Of a stretch of DNA of 64,000 nt, positions 25,816 through 34,534 are shown piece by piece. This DNA is from JAJFFW01 sp965263375 (GTDB lineage Bacteria; Pseudomonadota; Alphaproteobacteria; Caulobacterales; Parvularculaceae): contig OZ253669.1 in the NCBI GenBank assembly GCA_965263375.1, positions 1,798,001-1,862,000 of the forward strand, written 5' to 3'. Position 1 is the first letter of the stretch; each line of letters begins with the position of its first letter. Under the pieces are notes generated by a model. That model was not told where the DNA came from. It saw only the letters and a program-made list of their open reading frames with translations, and ran no database searches. The position numbers were made by a program, and so were the translations under genes.

Positions 25816-27648
25816 GTGACGATTATTGTCGAAACCATAAAAAGACGAGCAGGCGGACGCGTTTCAGTTCGCCCCACCTCGTATGATAAAAACGAGCTGA
25901 CTCTTGGGCGCGCGACCGATTGTGATATCCAACTTCATGATTTGCGGATCGATCTTCACCACGCAAAAATCATGTTGGTTTCCGCCGATCGCGCCCGCGT
26001 CGAAGCAAGCGGCGAGAACCGCCTTCAAGTGAACGGTCAAGCGACACGCATGCGCGAACTGCGCGTTGCTGAAAACAACGAAATTAAAATTGGCCCTTAT
26101 CAGATCACCTTAAAGCCAGGCGAAAGCCACGGCGATCTTCTAATATGCATTGAACAAATTGAGCCCGCATCACAGGCGCGCGACACAAAAGATTCTGCTA
26201 AACTATTCTCAATGCGCGGTTATGCGCCGGCCAAACGCTCAAGCGCGTGGCTATTAGCGGCGATGGTTACCCTGGCTTTTCTTGCCTTGCCAATCATTGT
26301 CTTTTTCAAACCGGCCTTTTTCACCGCGTCCGCCCCTTCCGCTCAAGAACAGGTCAAACAATTTGCAAATAACCACTGGCTCGCGGGCGGCATGGCGTCT
26401 GCGCACGCCAATTTGGTAGAGGATTGCAGCACTTGTCACGCGAAAGCCTTTACACGGGTGCTTGATGAAACATGCCTTGATTGCCACCAAGAAACCCACG
26501 AGCATGCCGACCCTCATAACCTAACCCAATCTCGGCCCGTTGAAGAAGCTGGGCCGGGCAAATGGGCGGCGACCCTTCGCACCAAGCTGAACATTCCGGA
26601 AGGGCGCTGTGGTTCATGTCACTTTGAACACAATGGCCCTGAAGGCGTTATCTCTGTCTCTCAAAATCTTTGCATAGACTGCCATGACGGCATGGATGAG
26701 CGCCTTAGCCAAACAAAGCTTTATAACGTTTCTAGCTTTGAAAAGGATCACCCAGAATTCCGGGCGAGCGTTATTCAGTCAACTGAAAATGGTAAGCCCG
26801 TATATGCCCGAATATCTTTAAGCGAAAAGCCCACGGATAAAAATGGCCTTATATTCCCGCATGATTTTCACATGAAGGAAAAAGAGGTCGCGCGTAAGGT
26901 CAAAACCCTTGGCCCCGCTGGCAAGCTGGTATTTGGCGACACGCTTGAGTGTGTTGACTGTCACCGTATTGATGCGGCTCGTGCGCTTTTCCAACCAATT
27001 GAGATGGAGCGTCACTGCGCCGACTGTCATTCTCTTGCGTTTGCAAAAGAAGATGACGGGGCTGTGCGAACCCTGCCCCATGGGGAGCCTGAAGAAGTTC
27101 AAAAAGTCCTGGAAGATTTCCATATTGCTGAGGCCAATAAAGCGCTTTTCGGCGAGAATGAGAGGCGCGTTCTTGACCGCCCGCTTAGCGCTGAGGCGCG
27201 CCGTCAAGCCGATCAAAGGCGGCGTATAGCATTTTCCAAGGCGCGCCAAACCGCCCAGGAAGAGATTACGCGTATCTTTAGCGAAGACGGCGCCTGCCAA
27301 AAATGTCATACCATCGAAGAACCGGCGGCAAGCCCAGGCCAAGCGCCCAAACTAACCCCAACGGTCTTGACCAACCGCTTTTTGCCGAAAGGATATTTTC
27401 CCCATTCGGCGCATATGACCGCAAACCTTAAGTGCGTTGACTGTCATGATGCGGAAAATTCTAGCCTGGCGAGCGATGTATTGCTGCCAAGCATTAGCGA
27501 ATGTCGTGAATGCCATAATGACACCCATGGCAGAGCGGGCATCGCCTCTGATTGTTTGACCTGTCATGTATATCATGGCGAGGATACGGCCCCACTAATG
27601 ACGCCTGCAAAATTGCCTGAACGAACTGAAGGATGGCCCACAGAATGA
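25816..27648 (+). CDS. FHA domain - membrane helix - decaheme cytochrome c
   Basis: The GTG at 25816 is chosen because GAGG lies 8 bp before it and the protein then starts directly with the FHA fold; a longer frame overlaps the previous gene. Residues 1-115 form an FHA domain (LTLGRATDCDIQL, later VNGQ); the Ser/Arg pair that usually precedes the HA motif is replaced (IDLHHAKI). A single membrane helix follows (about 165-190: AWLLAAMVTLAFLALPIIVFF), then a periplasmic part with ten CxxCH heme sites (CSTCH, CLDCH, CGSCH, CIDCH, CVDCH, CADCH, CQKCH, CVDCH, CRECH, CLTCH). The FHA therefore faces the cytoplasm and the hemes face the periplasm. It should accept electrons from the cytochrome b-like partner. 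Its stop overlaps the start of the next gene by 4 bp. Confidence 0.88.
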   Translation: MTIIVETIKRRAGGRVSVRPTSYDKNELTLGRATDCDIQLHDLRIDLHHAKIMLVSADRARVEASGENRLQVNGQATRMRELRVAENNEIKIGPYQITLKPGESHGDLLICIEQIEPASQARDTKDSAKLFSMRGYAPAKRSSAWLLAAMVTLAFLALPIIVFFKPAFFTASAPSAQEQVKQFANNHWLAGGMASAHANLVEDCSTCHAKAFTRVLDETCLDCHQETHEHADPHNLTQSRPVEEAGPGKWAATLRTKLNIPEGRCGSCHFEHNGPEGVISVSQNLCIDCHDGMDERLSQTKLYNVSSFEKDHPEFRASVIQSTENGKPVYARISLSEKPTDKNGLIFPHDFHMKEKEVARKVKTLGPAGKLVFGDTLECVDCHRIDAARALFQPIEMERHCADCHSLAFAKEDDGAVRTLPHGEPEEVQKVLEDFHIAEANKALFGENERRVLDRPLSAEARRQADQRRRIAFSKARQTAQEEITRIFSEDGACQKCHTIEEPAASPGQAPKLTPTVLTNRFLPKGYFPHSAHMTANLKCVDCHDAENSSLASDVLLPSISECRECHNDTHGRAGIASDCLTCHVYHGEDTAPLMTPAKLPERTEGWPTE

Positions 27649-28979
27649 TCCGTGTGATCGCCATATTCGCCGTTTTATTTTTCGGCTCACCCCTCGCCGC
27701 GCAAGACTTAGCCGCGCCGGTTTCACCCTTGCTTGACGGGCATACGCGCACAGGCGTTCCCAGCTGCACCAGCGCGGGATGCCATGGCGATCAAGTAGCG
27801 GGCGACGGCGCTGGCCCAGTTGTGGCGCAAAATGAATATTCTAAATGGCGCGCATCTGGGGTGATGGGCGCCCATTCACGGGCCTATGATGTTTTACTTT
27901 CCCCTTGGGGAGAACGGATTGCCCGCAACTTAGGCATTGATGCCGCCCATGAAGCGGATATGTGCCTTGATTGTCATGCTGATAATATTCCGGCTGAACA
28001 GCGCTCTCCTCGCTTTCAGTTAAGCGATGGCGTCGGGTGTGAGGCGTGCCATGGCGGCGCCCAGAACTGGCTTGCGCTTCATCGTGTCGGCCCCGGTCAC
28101 GATAAAAATATTGAAGCCGGGCTTTATCCAACTGAACAGCCCATTGCCCGCGCTGAGCTTTGCCTGAACTGTCACCTTGGATCGAGCGCAAAAAATCAGA
28201 TGATCACCCACAGAATTATGGGGGCTGGACATCCGCGTTTAAAGTTTGAACTTGATCTCTACACGCAAATGCAGCGCCACCATGTGATTGACGCTGATTA
28301 CCACGCCCGCAAGACTGTCGCTTCTGGCGCGAAAATATGGGCGGTTGGTCAGGCCTATGCGTTTAAACGCACGATGACGCTTTTGGCTGATGCAAAAACC
28401 GGTATGGACGGCGCCTTCCCAGAACTCGTCTTCTTTGATTGTCACGCCTGTCACCAGACCATTAATGACAGCGAAAAAGACCTTTCTTGGCGCCCTCACC
28501 CCTTACGGGCTTTGGGGCCAGGAAAGCCGGTCCTGCAAGACGCCCATGTTTTAATGGTGCTGGCTGCGATGAAGACCGTGAATGCAGATTTTGCAGAACG
28601 CGTTGAGCGAGAAATTCTTATCTTGCACACAGCGGCGCAAGCTGGCCAAGAAGAGCTGAGGCGCGCCGCACAAAAGCTAGCAGGGACAGCCGATGAATCA
28701 GCCGCGATGCTAACGGCTTTTAATTTCTCTGAGGAAAAGTCCGTGAAAGCGATCTTAGAAGAAATCACAAGCAAGCAATCGGCGGCCCATTACACAAATT
28801 ACGCCGCCGCAGAACAAGCCGTGTTTGCGGTGCAAAGACTAACAGCGGCGCTTGGATCGCCAAGCGCTAAATTGACGACAGCAATTGAGGATGCGGGCAA
28901 AGCGGCGCGCGGTCCTTATGACTATGACCAAAACGCCTTTAAGCAGGCGTTGACAAAGATAAGGAAAAACTTGCCGTAA
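27645..28979 (+). CDS. Pentaheme cytochrome c (cytochrome c554-like)
   Basis: The ATG at 27645 overlaps the stop of the previous gene (ATGA) and opens a signal peptide (MIRVIAIFAVLFFGSPLAAQ). An ATG 12 bases earlier is possible but has no spacing for a ribosome site. The mature protein has one CX4CH (CTSAGCH) and four CxxCH sites (CLDCH, CEACH, CLNCH, CHACH), with the c554-type phrase VGCEACHGGAQNW and a MGAGHPRLKFELDLY motif. It is a periplasmic electron carrier or a small multiheme enzyme; the distal His pattern was not resolved. The last 130 residues are helical and heme-free. It is translationally coupled to the FHA-decaheme gene. Confidence 0.85.
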   Translation: MIRVIAIFAVLFFGSPLAAQDLAAPVSPLLDGHTRTGVPSCTSAGCHGDQVAGDGAGPVVAQNEYSKWRASGVMGAHSRAYDVLLSPWGERIARNLGIDAAHEADMCLDCHADNIPAEQRSPRFQLSDGVGCEACHGGAQNWLALHRVGPGHDKNIEAGLYPTEQPIARAELCLNCHLGSSAKNQMITHRIMGAGHPRLKFELDLYTQMQRHHVIDADYHARKTVASGAKIWAVGQAYAFKRTMTLLADAKTGMDGAFPELVFFDCHACHQTINDSEKDLSWRPHPLRALGPGKPVLQDAHVLMVLAAMKTVNADFAERVEREILILHTAAQAGQEELRRAAQKLAGTADESAAMLTAFNFSEEKSVKAILEEITSKQSAAHYTNYAAAEQAVFAVQRLTAALGSPSAKLTTAIEDAGKAARGPYDYDQNAFKQALTKIRKNLP

Positions 28980-29068
28980 GTTAGACTTTCGGCAGTGGGT
29001 GAAATCAATGCTAAAACGCGGTTGGGGCCGCCTTTTGCATAAATGGATGGGAAACCTGGAGGCAGGCT

Positions 29069-30619
29069 ATGTTTTGGAAGAAGAATAAAGGTTTGGATAA
29101 AGACGACGGGCTTAACATTGGCGGAGCTGACAAAGCCAACAAAACATCTGCGATAGAAGTGGTTCAAAAAGCCATGTCGCAAAAAACGGCGCAATTGTCC
29201 GCCATGCCTTCACCGCTCAGTTCTGACCAGCCTGCTAAAACGAGCTTCGCAGCGCCAGCAGCATCTGGCGGGGCGGTTGTTCGGGAAATTGATAATTTCA
29301 TGAATGGCCTCATGCGCCGTAATGGCCATGAGACGGAATTCCATCAGGCGGTTTTTGAATTTGTTGAAACGGTGATGCCCTTTTACCTCGACAATAAGCT
29401 CTATCGCCAAGAGCGTCTTTTGGAACGAATGACGGAGCCTGATCGCGCGATTATGTTCCGGGTTGTCTGGATGGATGACCAAGGCGTTCCGCACGCCAAT
29501 AAAGGCTACCGCGTTCAATTTAACAGCGCCCTTGGCCCTTATAAGGGCGGCTTGCGTTTTGACCCGAGCGTTAATCTTAGCATCCTAAAATTTTTGGGAT
29601 TTGAGCAAATCTTTAAAAACGCCCTCACCCAATTGCCCATGGGCGGCGGTAAAGGCGGCGCTGATTTTAACCCGAAAGGCCGCTCAGACGGCGAGATTAT
29701 GCGTTTTTGCCACGCCATGATGAGCGAGCTTTACCGTCATATTGGCGAAGTTGTTGACGTTCCCGCCGGTGATATTGGCGTTGGCGCACGCGAGGTTGGA
29801 TATCTCTTTGGTAAATATAAACAGCTTGCGAACCGGTACACCGGCGTTTTGACCGGCAAAGGCCTTGGCTTTGGCGGCAGCCAAATCCGTAAAGAAGCAA
29901 CAGGCTATGGCGCTGTTATCTTCGCCGAAGAAATGATGAACCATCACGGCAAATCGATTGAGGGGCGTTCGGTTGTTGTTTCCGGTTCGGGTAATGTTGC
30001 TCTTTATGCGGTTGAACGGGCCATGCAAATGGGCGGCAAAGTACTCGCCGTTTCCGACAGCCGCGGCTTTGTTCATGTTAAAGACGGCTTTAACGAAGAA
30101 AATTTCACCATCCTTCAAGACGTCAAAGAAGTGCGCCGTCAGTCTTTATCGGTCTTTGCCCAAGAAGCGCGCGGCGTCACCTATCACGCTGGCAAATCGC
30201 CTTGGACCGTGCCTTGCCAAGTTGCGCTTCCCTGCGCCACACAAAACGAAGTTGATGAACCGATGGCGGCCACGATGTGCCGCAATGGGCTTGAGGTTCT
30301 TTCCGAAGGCGCAAACATGCCCCTAACCGCCCAGGCTATTCACGTCGTAAAAGACAACGGCGTTCTGTTCGGCCCCGCCAAAGCGGCAAATGCTGGCGGC
30401 GTTGGGGTTTCCGGCCTTGAACAAGCTCAAAACGCAATGCGCCTTGTATGGACGCGCGAACAAGTCGAACAAGAGCTGATCAAGATTATGCAGGGTATTC
30501 ACAGCCAAGCGGTTGAATACGCCCCTGTTGTTGACGGCGTTGCGGATTATCAAACCGGCGCTAATGTATCGAGTTTTGTGCGCGTTGCGGACGCCATGAT
30601 TTCTCATGGTTACGTTTAG
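29069..30619 (+). CDS. gdhA: NADP-type glutamate dehydrogenase with N-terminal extension
   Basis: The 516-residue product is about 70 residues longer than typical hexameric GdhA because of a polar N-terminal extension (residues 1-70). The core has the catalytic signatures GYRVQFNSALGPYKGGLRF, LTQLPMGGGKGGADF (active-site Lys) and VVVSGSGNVALYAVE (NAD(P)-binding), and is closest to the S50-II NADP-dependent type by length and motifs. It catalyses the reversible amination of 2-oxoglutarate. It has a strong ribosome site (GGAGG). It sits inside the cytochrome cluster, 89 bp after the pentaheme gene, which is unusual for a central nitrogen-assimilation enzyme. Confidence 0.95.
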   Translation: MFWKKNKGLDKDDGLNIGGADKANKTSAIEVVQKAMSQKTAQLSAMPSPLSSDQPAKTSFAAPAASGGAVVREIDNFMNGLMRRNGHETEFHQAVFEFVETVMPFYLDNKLYRQERLLERMTEPDRAIMFRVVWMDDQGVPHANKGYRVQFNSALGPYKGGLRFDPSVNLSILKFLGFEQIFKNALTQLPMGGGKGGADFNPKGRSDGEIMRFCHAMMSELYRHIGEVVDVPAGDIGVGAREVGYLFGKYKQLANRYTGVLTGKGLGFGGSQIRKEATGYGAVIFAEEMMNHHGKSIEGRSVVVSGSGNVALYAVERAMQMGGKVLAVSDSRGFVHVKDGFNEENFTILQDVKEVRRQSLSVFAQEARGVTYHAGKSPWTVPCQVALPCATQNEVDEPMAATMCRNGLEVLSEGANMPLTAQAIHVVKDNGVLFGPAKAANAGGVGVSGLEQAQNAMRLVWTREQVEQELIKIMQGIHSQAVEYAPVVDGVADYQTGANVSSFVRVADAMISHGYV

Positions 30620-30696
30620 TCAGTATCGCTTCGGCTCGGCGCGTATGCACTGGGCCAAGATTATTTAAAAGATTACAGATTTTGGAAGAAATACCC

Positions 30697-32706
30697 GTGT
30701 TACAGAGTGCTCTAAAGCTCAGTGTTACACTTATCGCCCTTATCACCGCAGCATGCAGCAGCGGTGACGAGGGGTCTGTTCTTCCCCCAACCGCTGATCC
30801 CGCGCCAGCCGCGACACCCCCCGCCCAATCAGCGCTTGATATCCCGTCGTTGCAAAACCTTACCCGCACAGACGTTGAACAAATCGTCGCCCAAGCGGTT
30901 GAGGAAGCACGCGCCCAAAGCGCAGAAGCAACCATCGCGGTTGTCGACCGGGTTGGCAATGTACTCGCTGTCTTTCAAATGACGAATGCTGACGACATGA
31001 CGCGTGTTCGCCCTGGGCCGACCGGCATTCATACATCATTACAGAATTTAGAAGCCCCCTCTGTTCTTGCCGCGATTTCCAAAGCGATAACCGGCGCTTA
31101 TTTATCATCATCTGGCAACGCCTTTTCATCTCGCACCGCCAGCATGATCGTGCAAGAACATTTCCCACCAGCCCCCACCACAGCAGGCCTTGAAAGCGGT
31201 CCGTTATTTGGGGTGCAGTTTAGCCAATTGCCCTGTTCTGATTTAAATACACGCTTTATGCCAGGCGGTTCGCGTATTGGTCCGAAGCGCGCGCCAATCG
31301 GCCTCGCGGCGGACCCCGGCGGGTTCCCTCTCTACAAGGATGGTATAGTTGTTGGGGGCGTCGGCGTCATTATCGATGATGATTACGGGTTTGACACCAA
31401 TATCCTTGATGTTGACACAAGCGTTGAAGAGATAACCGCGCTCGCTGCAACCGTCGGGTTTGATGCGCCTGAGACGATCCGCGCTAATCGCATCACTGTT
31501 GACGGGACTTCACTGCGCTATTCCGACGCCGTGCTGAGCGATATAAGGTCAACGCCAGAGAACGCATCCTACGCTAGTGTAAATGGCGTTTTTGGGGATC
31601 TGGTTGATGTTGTGGGCTATTTCAATGGCGCCTCTGTGGGCGGCGCTGTTCGTGTCGGTGAAGCCTATGGCGACGCCGCATCTGGCATTCGCCCGGCGAC
31701 TTCGTCTGATTTCTCCGATCTAAACGCGTATGTGCTCGTTGACAGCGCTGGCGACAACCGTTTCGCGCCGCGCGCGGGCACAGACAGCGCGCGTGTTTCC
31801 AGTCCGCTGACGGAAGATGAAGTGCGCACCATTCTTGAAGAAGCCTTCGCCATCATGACGGCGTCTCGCGCGCAAATAAGACAGCCGCTTAACAGCCGCG
31901 CACAAGTTTCCATCTCAATCGTCGACACCAATGGCGCTATTCTCGGCATTGTGCGCGGGCCTGATGCCCCAATCTTCGGCACTGACGTTTCGTTACAAAA
32001 AGCGCGTACAGCGGCTTTCTTTTCTGGCGCTTTTGCTGCGAGTGATCTTTTAGGAACGGCGCCGCCGCCAGTGCCGACGCCAAACACCACAAAAACGCCC
32101 GCAAGTTATGTTGCAGATGTTCGCGACTTTATTCCGGACCCCACGGCGCTGACCGGGGCGATCGCTTTTGCCGACCGTTCCGGCGGCAATCTATCACGTC
32201 CCTATTTTCCTGATGGCGAGGTGGGAACGCCCCACGGGCCGCTATCGCTTCCGATTGAAGAATGGAGCCCCTTCGCCACTGGGCTTCAGTCATCGCTCGT
32301 GATTGAGAATATCCTTCAGACAATCTTGCATTCTCTTGGGCTTGGGCCAGACTCGCCGCGCCGTTGCACCTTCCTGCCCGATTTGCCGGACCTTCCGGGC
32401 CCCAATAACCGTTTACAAAACGGTATTCAAATTTTCCCCGGCAGCGTTCCCATCTATCGTGGGTCCGTTCTGGTTGGCGGCATTGGCGTTTCCGGTGACG
32501 GCATCGATCAAGATGATATGATCTCATTTTTATCCGTACACCGCGCGGGAGAGCGCCTGGGCGCCATCAATAATGCACCAGAAGCCATCCGCGCCGACAC
32601 GATCAGCATCAGCGTAAATGGCGCGCCGGTGCGGCTGCGCTATGTTAATTGTCCATTTTCACCTTTTGTGGGATCGGACGAGCAAAATGTCTGTAACGGG
32701 AAATAA
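30697..32706 (+). CDS. Lipoprotein with two GlcG/HbpS-type heme-binding-like domains
   Basis: The GTG at 30697 is chosen as start because GGAAGA precedes it and it opens a lipoprotein signal (VTLIALITAACSSG; cysteine about residue 20); a TTG five codons upstream is possible. Two copies of the GlcG/HbpS fold follow. The first begins near residue 55 (TIAVVDRVGNVLAVF...GGVGVIIDDD), the second near 380 (VSISIVDTNGAILGIVRG...VGGIGVSGDGIDQDD). The first copy is the more divergent, and both contain large insertions. Members of this family bind heme or small organic acids. It is placed in the cytochrome cluster, 24 bp before the outer-membrane barrel gene, suggesting a periplasmic heme-related or sensing role. 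Confidence 0.7.
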   Translation: MLQSALKLSVTLIALITAACSSGDEGSVLPPTADPAPAATPPAQSALDIPSLQNLTRTDVEQIVAQAVEEARAQSAEATIAVVDRVGNVLAVFQMTNADDMTRVRPGPTGIHTSLQNLEAPSVLAAISKAITGAYLSSSGNAFSSRTASMIVQEHFPPAPTTAGLESGPLFGVQFSQLPCSDLNTRFMPGGSRIGPKRAPIGLAADPGGFPLYKDGIVVGGVGVIIDDDYGFDTNILDVDTSVEEITALAATVGFDAPETIRANRITVDGTSLRYSDAVLSDIRSTPENASYASVNGVFGDLVDVVGYFNGASVGGAVRVGEAYGDAASGIRPATSSDFSDLNAYVLVDSAGDNRFAPRAGTDSARVSSPLTEDEVRTILEEAFAIMTASRAQIRQPLNSRAQVSISIVDTNGAILGIVRGPDAPIFGTDVSLQKARTAAFFSGAFAASDLLGTAPPPVPTPNTTKTPASYVADVRDFIPDPTALTGAIAFADRSGGNLSRPYFPDGEVGTPHGPLSLPIEEWSPFATGLQSSLVIENILQTILHSLGLGPDSPRRCTFLPDLPDLPGPNNRLQNGIQIFPGSVPIYRGSVLVGGIGVSGDGIDQDDMISFLSVHRAGERLGAINNAPEAIRADTISISVNGAPVRLRYVNCPFSPFVGSDEQNVCNGK

Positions 32707-32730
32707 TGGGGAAAGTAACAGGGAAGCACG

Positions 32731-34524
32731 ATGAATTTGGGCCTTAAACAGATACGCAATACATGGTTCGCTTTCCTGTCAGCGACATGCGCCTTAGCGA
32801 CGTCTGCTGATGCCCTTAGCGATGAAATTATCAATGAAGGCGCCGTCGCGCCGCCGCGCCTTGAAGAGTTCCCCGATTGCGCGCCGGAACATGGCGGCCG
32901 TGGTAAAGGCAAACCTTATTCAAAGTCAGATCGTTTTCGTTCTTGCCTTCCCGCCATACCAGACCGCTGGCGCCTTGCTGAAAATTTAGGTCTTTTAAAA
33001 ACACGCTGGTGGGACCCGTATAATCAAAACACTTTAAAGGGCGATCGCCCTATTTGGGGCACGGAAGACTGGTTTTTTGTTGCGGCGGTCATTTCAGACA
33101 CCGTTGTTGAACCACGCTCCTTCCCCATACCGGTTGGTGTGCAGACCACTGCGCGTGCTGGATCAATTGACGTGTTTGGCGATGCGGATAGTTTCGTCTT
33201 TAACCAGAACCTGATCACCAGTTTTTCTTTGATCCAAGGGTCAACAGCCTATAAACCGCAAGACCTTGAATTCCGCCTTACGCCGGTTTTCAACTTTAAC
33301 TACGCCAGCGTTGAAGAGCTTCGGATTTTACATGTGGAGCCATCCCAAGGCGATACGCGCTCTGATGGATTTATCGGTCTTCAAGAAGCGTTTGTCGATT
33401 ATCACATTCGCAATGTGTCGGATCGTTATGACTTCGATTCTATCCGGGTCGGCATTCAGCCTTTTTCTTCTGATTTCCGCGGCTTTTTATTCCAAGACAA
33501 CCAGCTTGGCATCCGCCTCTTTGGCAATCGAGACAACAACCGCTTCCAATATAATTTGGCGGCCTTTGCAAGGCTGGAAAAAGACACCAATTCGGGCCTG
33601 AACGATGTGCGCGACCTTCCGCGGGATGATTATGTCTTCCTTGCAAACCTTTACCGCCAAGACTTGCCCTTCCCCGGGCTTACAAGCCAGGTGACGGTTC
33701 TTTACAATATGAACCGCGAGCGTGACGATATCGAAATCGACACGAATGGTTTCCCGGTGCGTCCAGCCTTGATCGGCAATTTACGCGGACGCGATTATGA
33801 TGTCGCTTATCTAGGCTATAACGCCGATGGCCGGATTGGGCGGATCAACCTAACAGCCTCAGCCTATTACGCCTTAGGCGAAGACCGGAATAATATCTTC
33901 ACAGATCGTCCGGCTAAAATCCGCTCTTTCTTTGCTGCGGTCGAACCCTCCTACGATCGCGACTGGGTGCGCGTGCGCTTGTCTGGCCTTTTCGCCAGCG
34001 GCGACGGTGATCCTTATGATGATAAACAACATGGCTTTGACGCCATTTTTGAGAACCCGCAATTTGCGGGCGCCGATACATCCTATTGGATACGCCAGCC
34101 GGTCCCTTTTATCGGCGGCGGCCGCGTGATTGGCCTAAACGGGCGCAATGGAATTTTGCCTGATTTGCGCTCCTCAAAAGAGCAAGGTCAATCTAACTTT
34201 GTAAACCCCGGAATTATTCTTGCCGGCGCTGGCGCCGACTTTGATCTAGCGCCGCCTTTACGTGTTTCATTTAACGCAAACCACATGTGGTTTCATCGCA
34301 CTGACCCTATGGAGGCGTTGCGCATCCAAGGCGATATTGACCGCGAAATTGGGTGGGATGTATCGAGCGCGGTTATCTATCGCCCGGGTTTTATTCAAAA
34401 TTTGGTGTTCCGCCTTTCCGGCGCTGCGCTTAGACCGGGGGACGGCTTTAAACAACTTTTCGACAATGAAGAGGACAAAGATCTTTATTACTCTGTTCTT
34501 TTCAATGCGGTTCTGACTTATTAG
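32731..34524 (+). CDS. Outer-membrane beta-barrel protein of the cytochrome cluster
   Basis: The 597-residue protein has an N-terminal signal peptide (about 1-29, ALATSADA) and about 500 residues of alternating amphipathic strands with aromatic girdles, ending in VLFNAVLTY, a terminal aromatic typical of outer-membrane barrels. An early segment with two cysteines (FPDCAPEH, FRSCLPAIP) may form a disulfide. No porin family is recognised. It lies directly before the giant decaheme cytochrome gene (10 bp), an arrangement that recalls porin-cytochrome conduits in which a barrel sheathes a multiheme protein, but it has no clear MtrB similarity that I can see. Confidence 0.7.
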   Translation: MNLGLKQIRNTWFAFLSATCALATSADALSDEIINEGAVAPPRLEEFPDCAPEHGGRGKGKPYSKSDRFRSCLPAIPDRWRLAENLGLLKTRWWDPYNQNTLKGDRPIWGTEDWFFVAAVISDTVVEPRSFPIPVGVQTTARAGSIDVFGDADSFVFNQNLITSFSLIQGSTAYKPQDLEFRLTPVFNFNYASVEELRILHVEPSQGDTRSDGFIGLQEAFVDYHIRNVSDRYDFDSIRVGIQPFSSDFRGFLFQDNQLGIRLFGNRDNNRFQYNLAAFARLEKDTNSGLNDVRDLPRDDYVFLANLYRQDLPFPGLTSQVTVLYNMNRERDDIEIDTNGFPVRPALIGNLRGRDYDVAYLGYNADGRIGRINLTASAYYALGEDRNNIFTDRPAKIRSFFAAVEPSYDRDWVRVRLSGLFASGDGDPYDDKQHGFDAIFENPQFAGADTSYWIRQPVPFIGGGRVIGLNGRNGILPDLRSSKEQGQSNFVNPGIILAGAGADFDLAPPLRVSFNANHMWFHRTDPMEALRIQGDIDREIGWDVSSAVIYRPGFIQNLVFRLSGAALRPGDGFKQLFDNEEDKDLYYSVLFNAVLTY

Positions 34525-34534
34525 AGCGATATTT

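Noticed and set aside
26818..27342. 174-codon minus-strand frame inside the FHA-decaheme gene
   Set aside because: It is the antisense of the heme-rich region; the plus-strand frame has ten CxxCH motifs.
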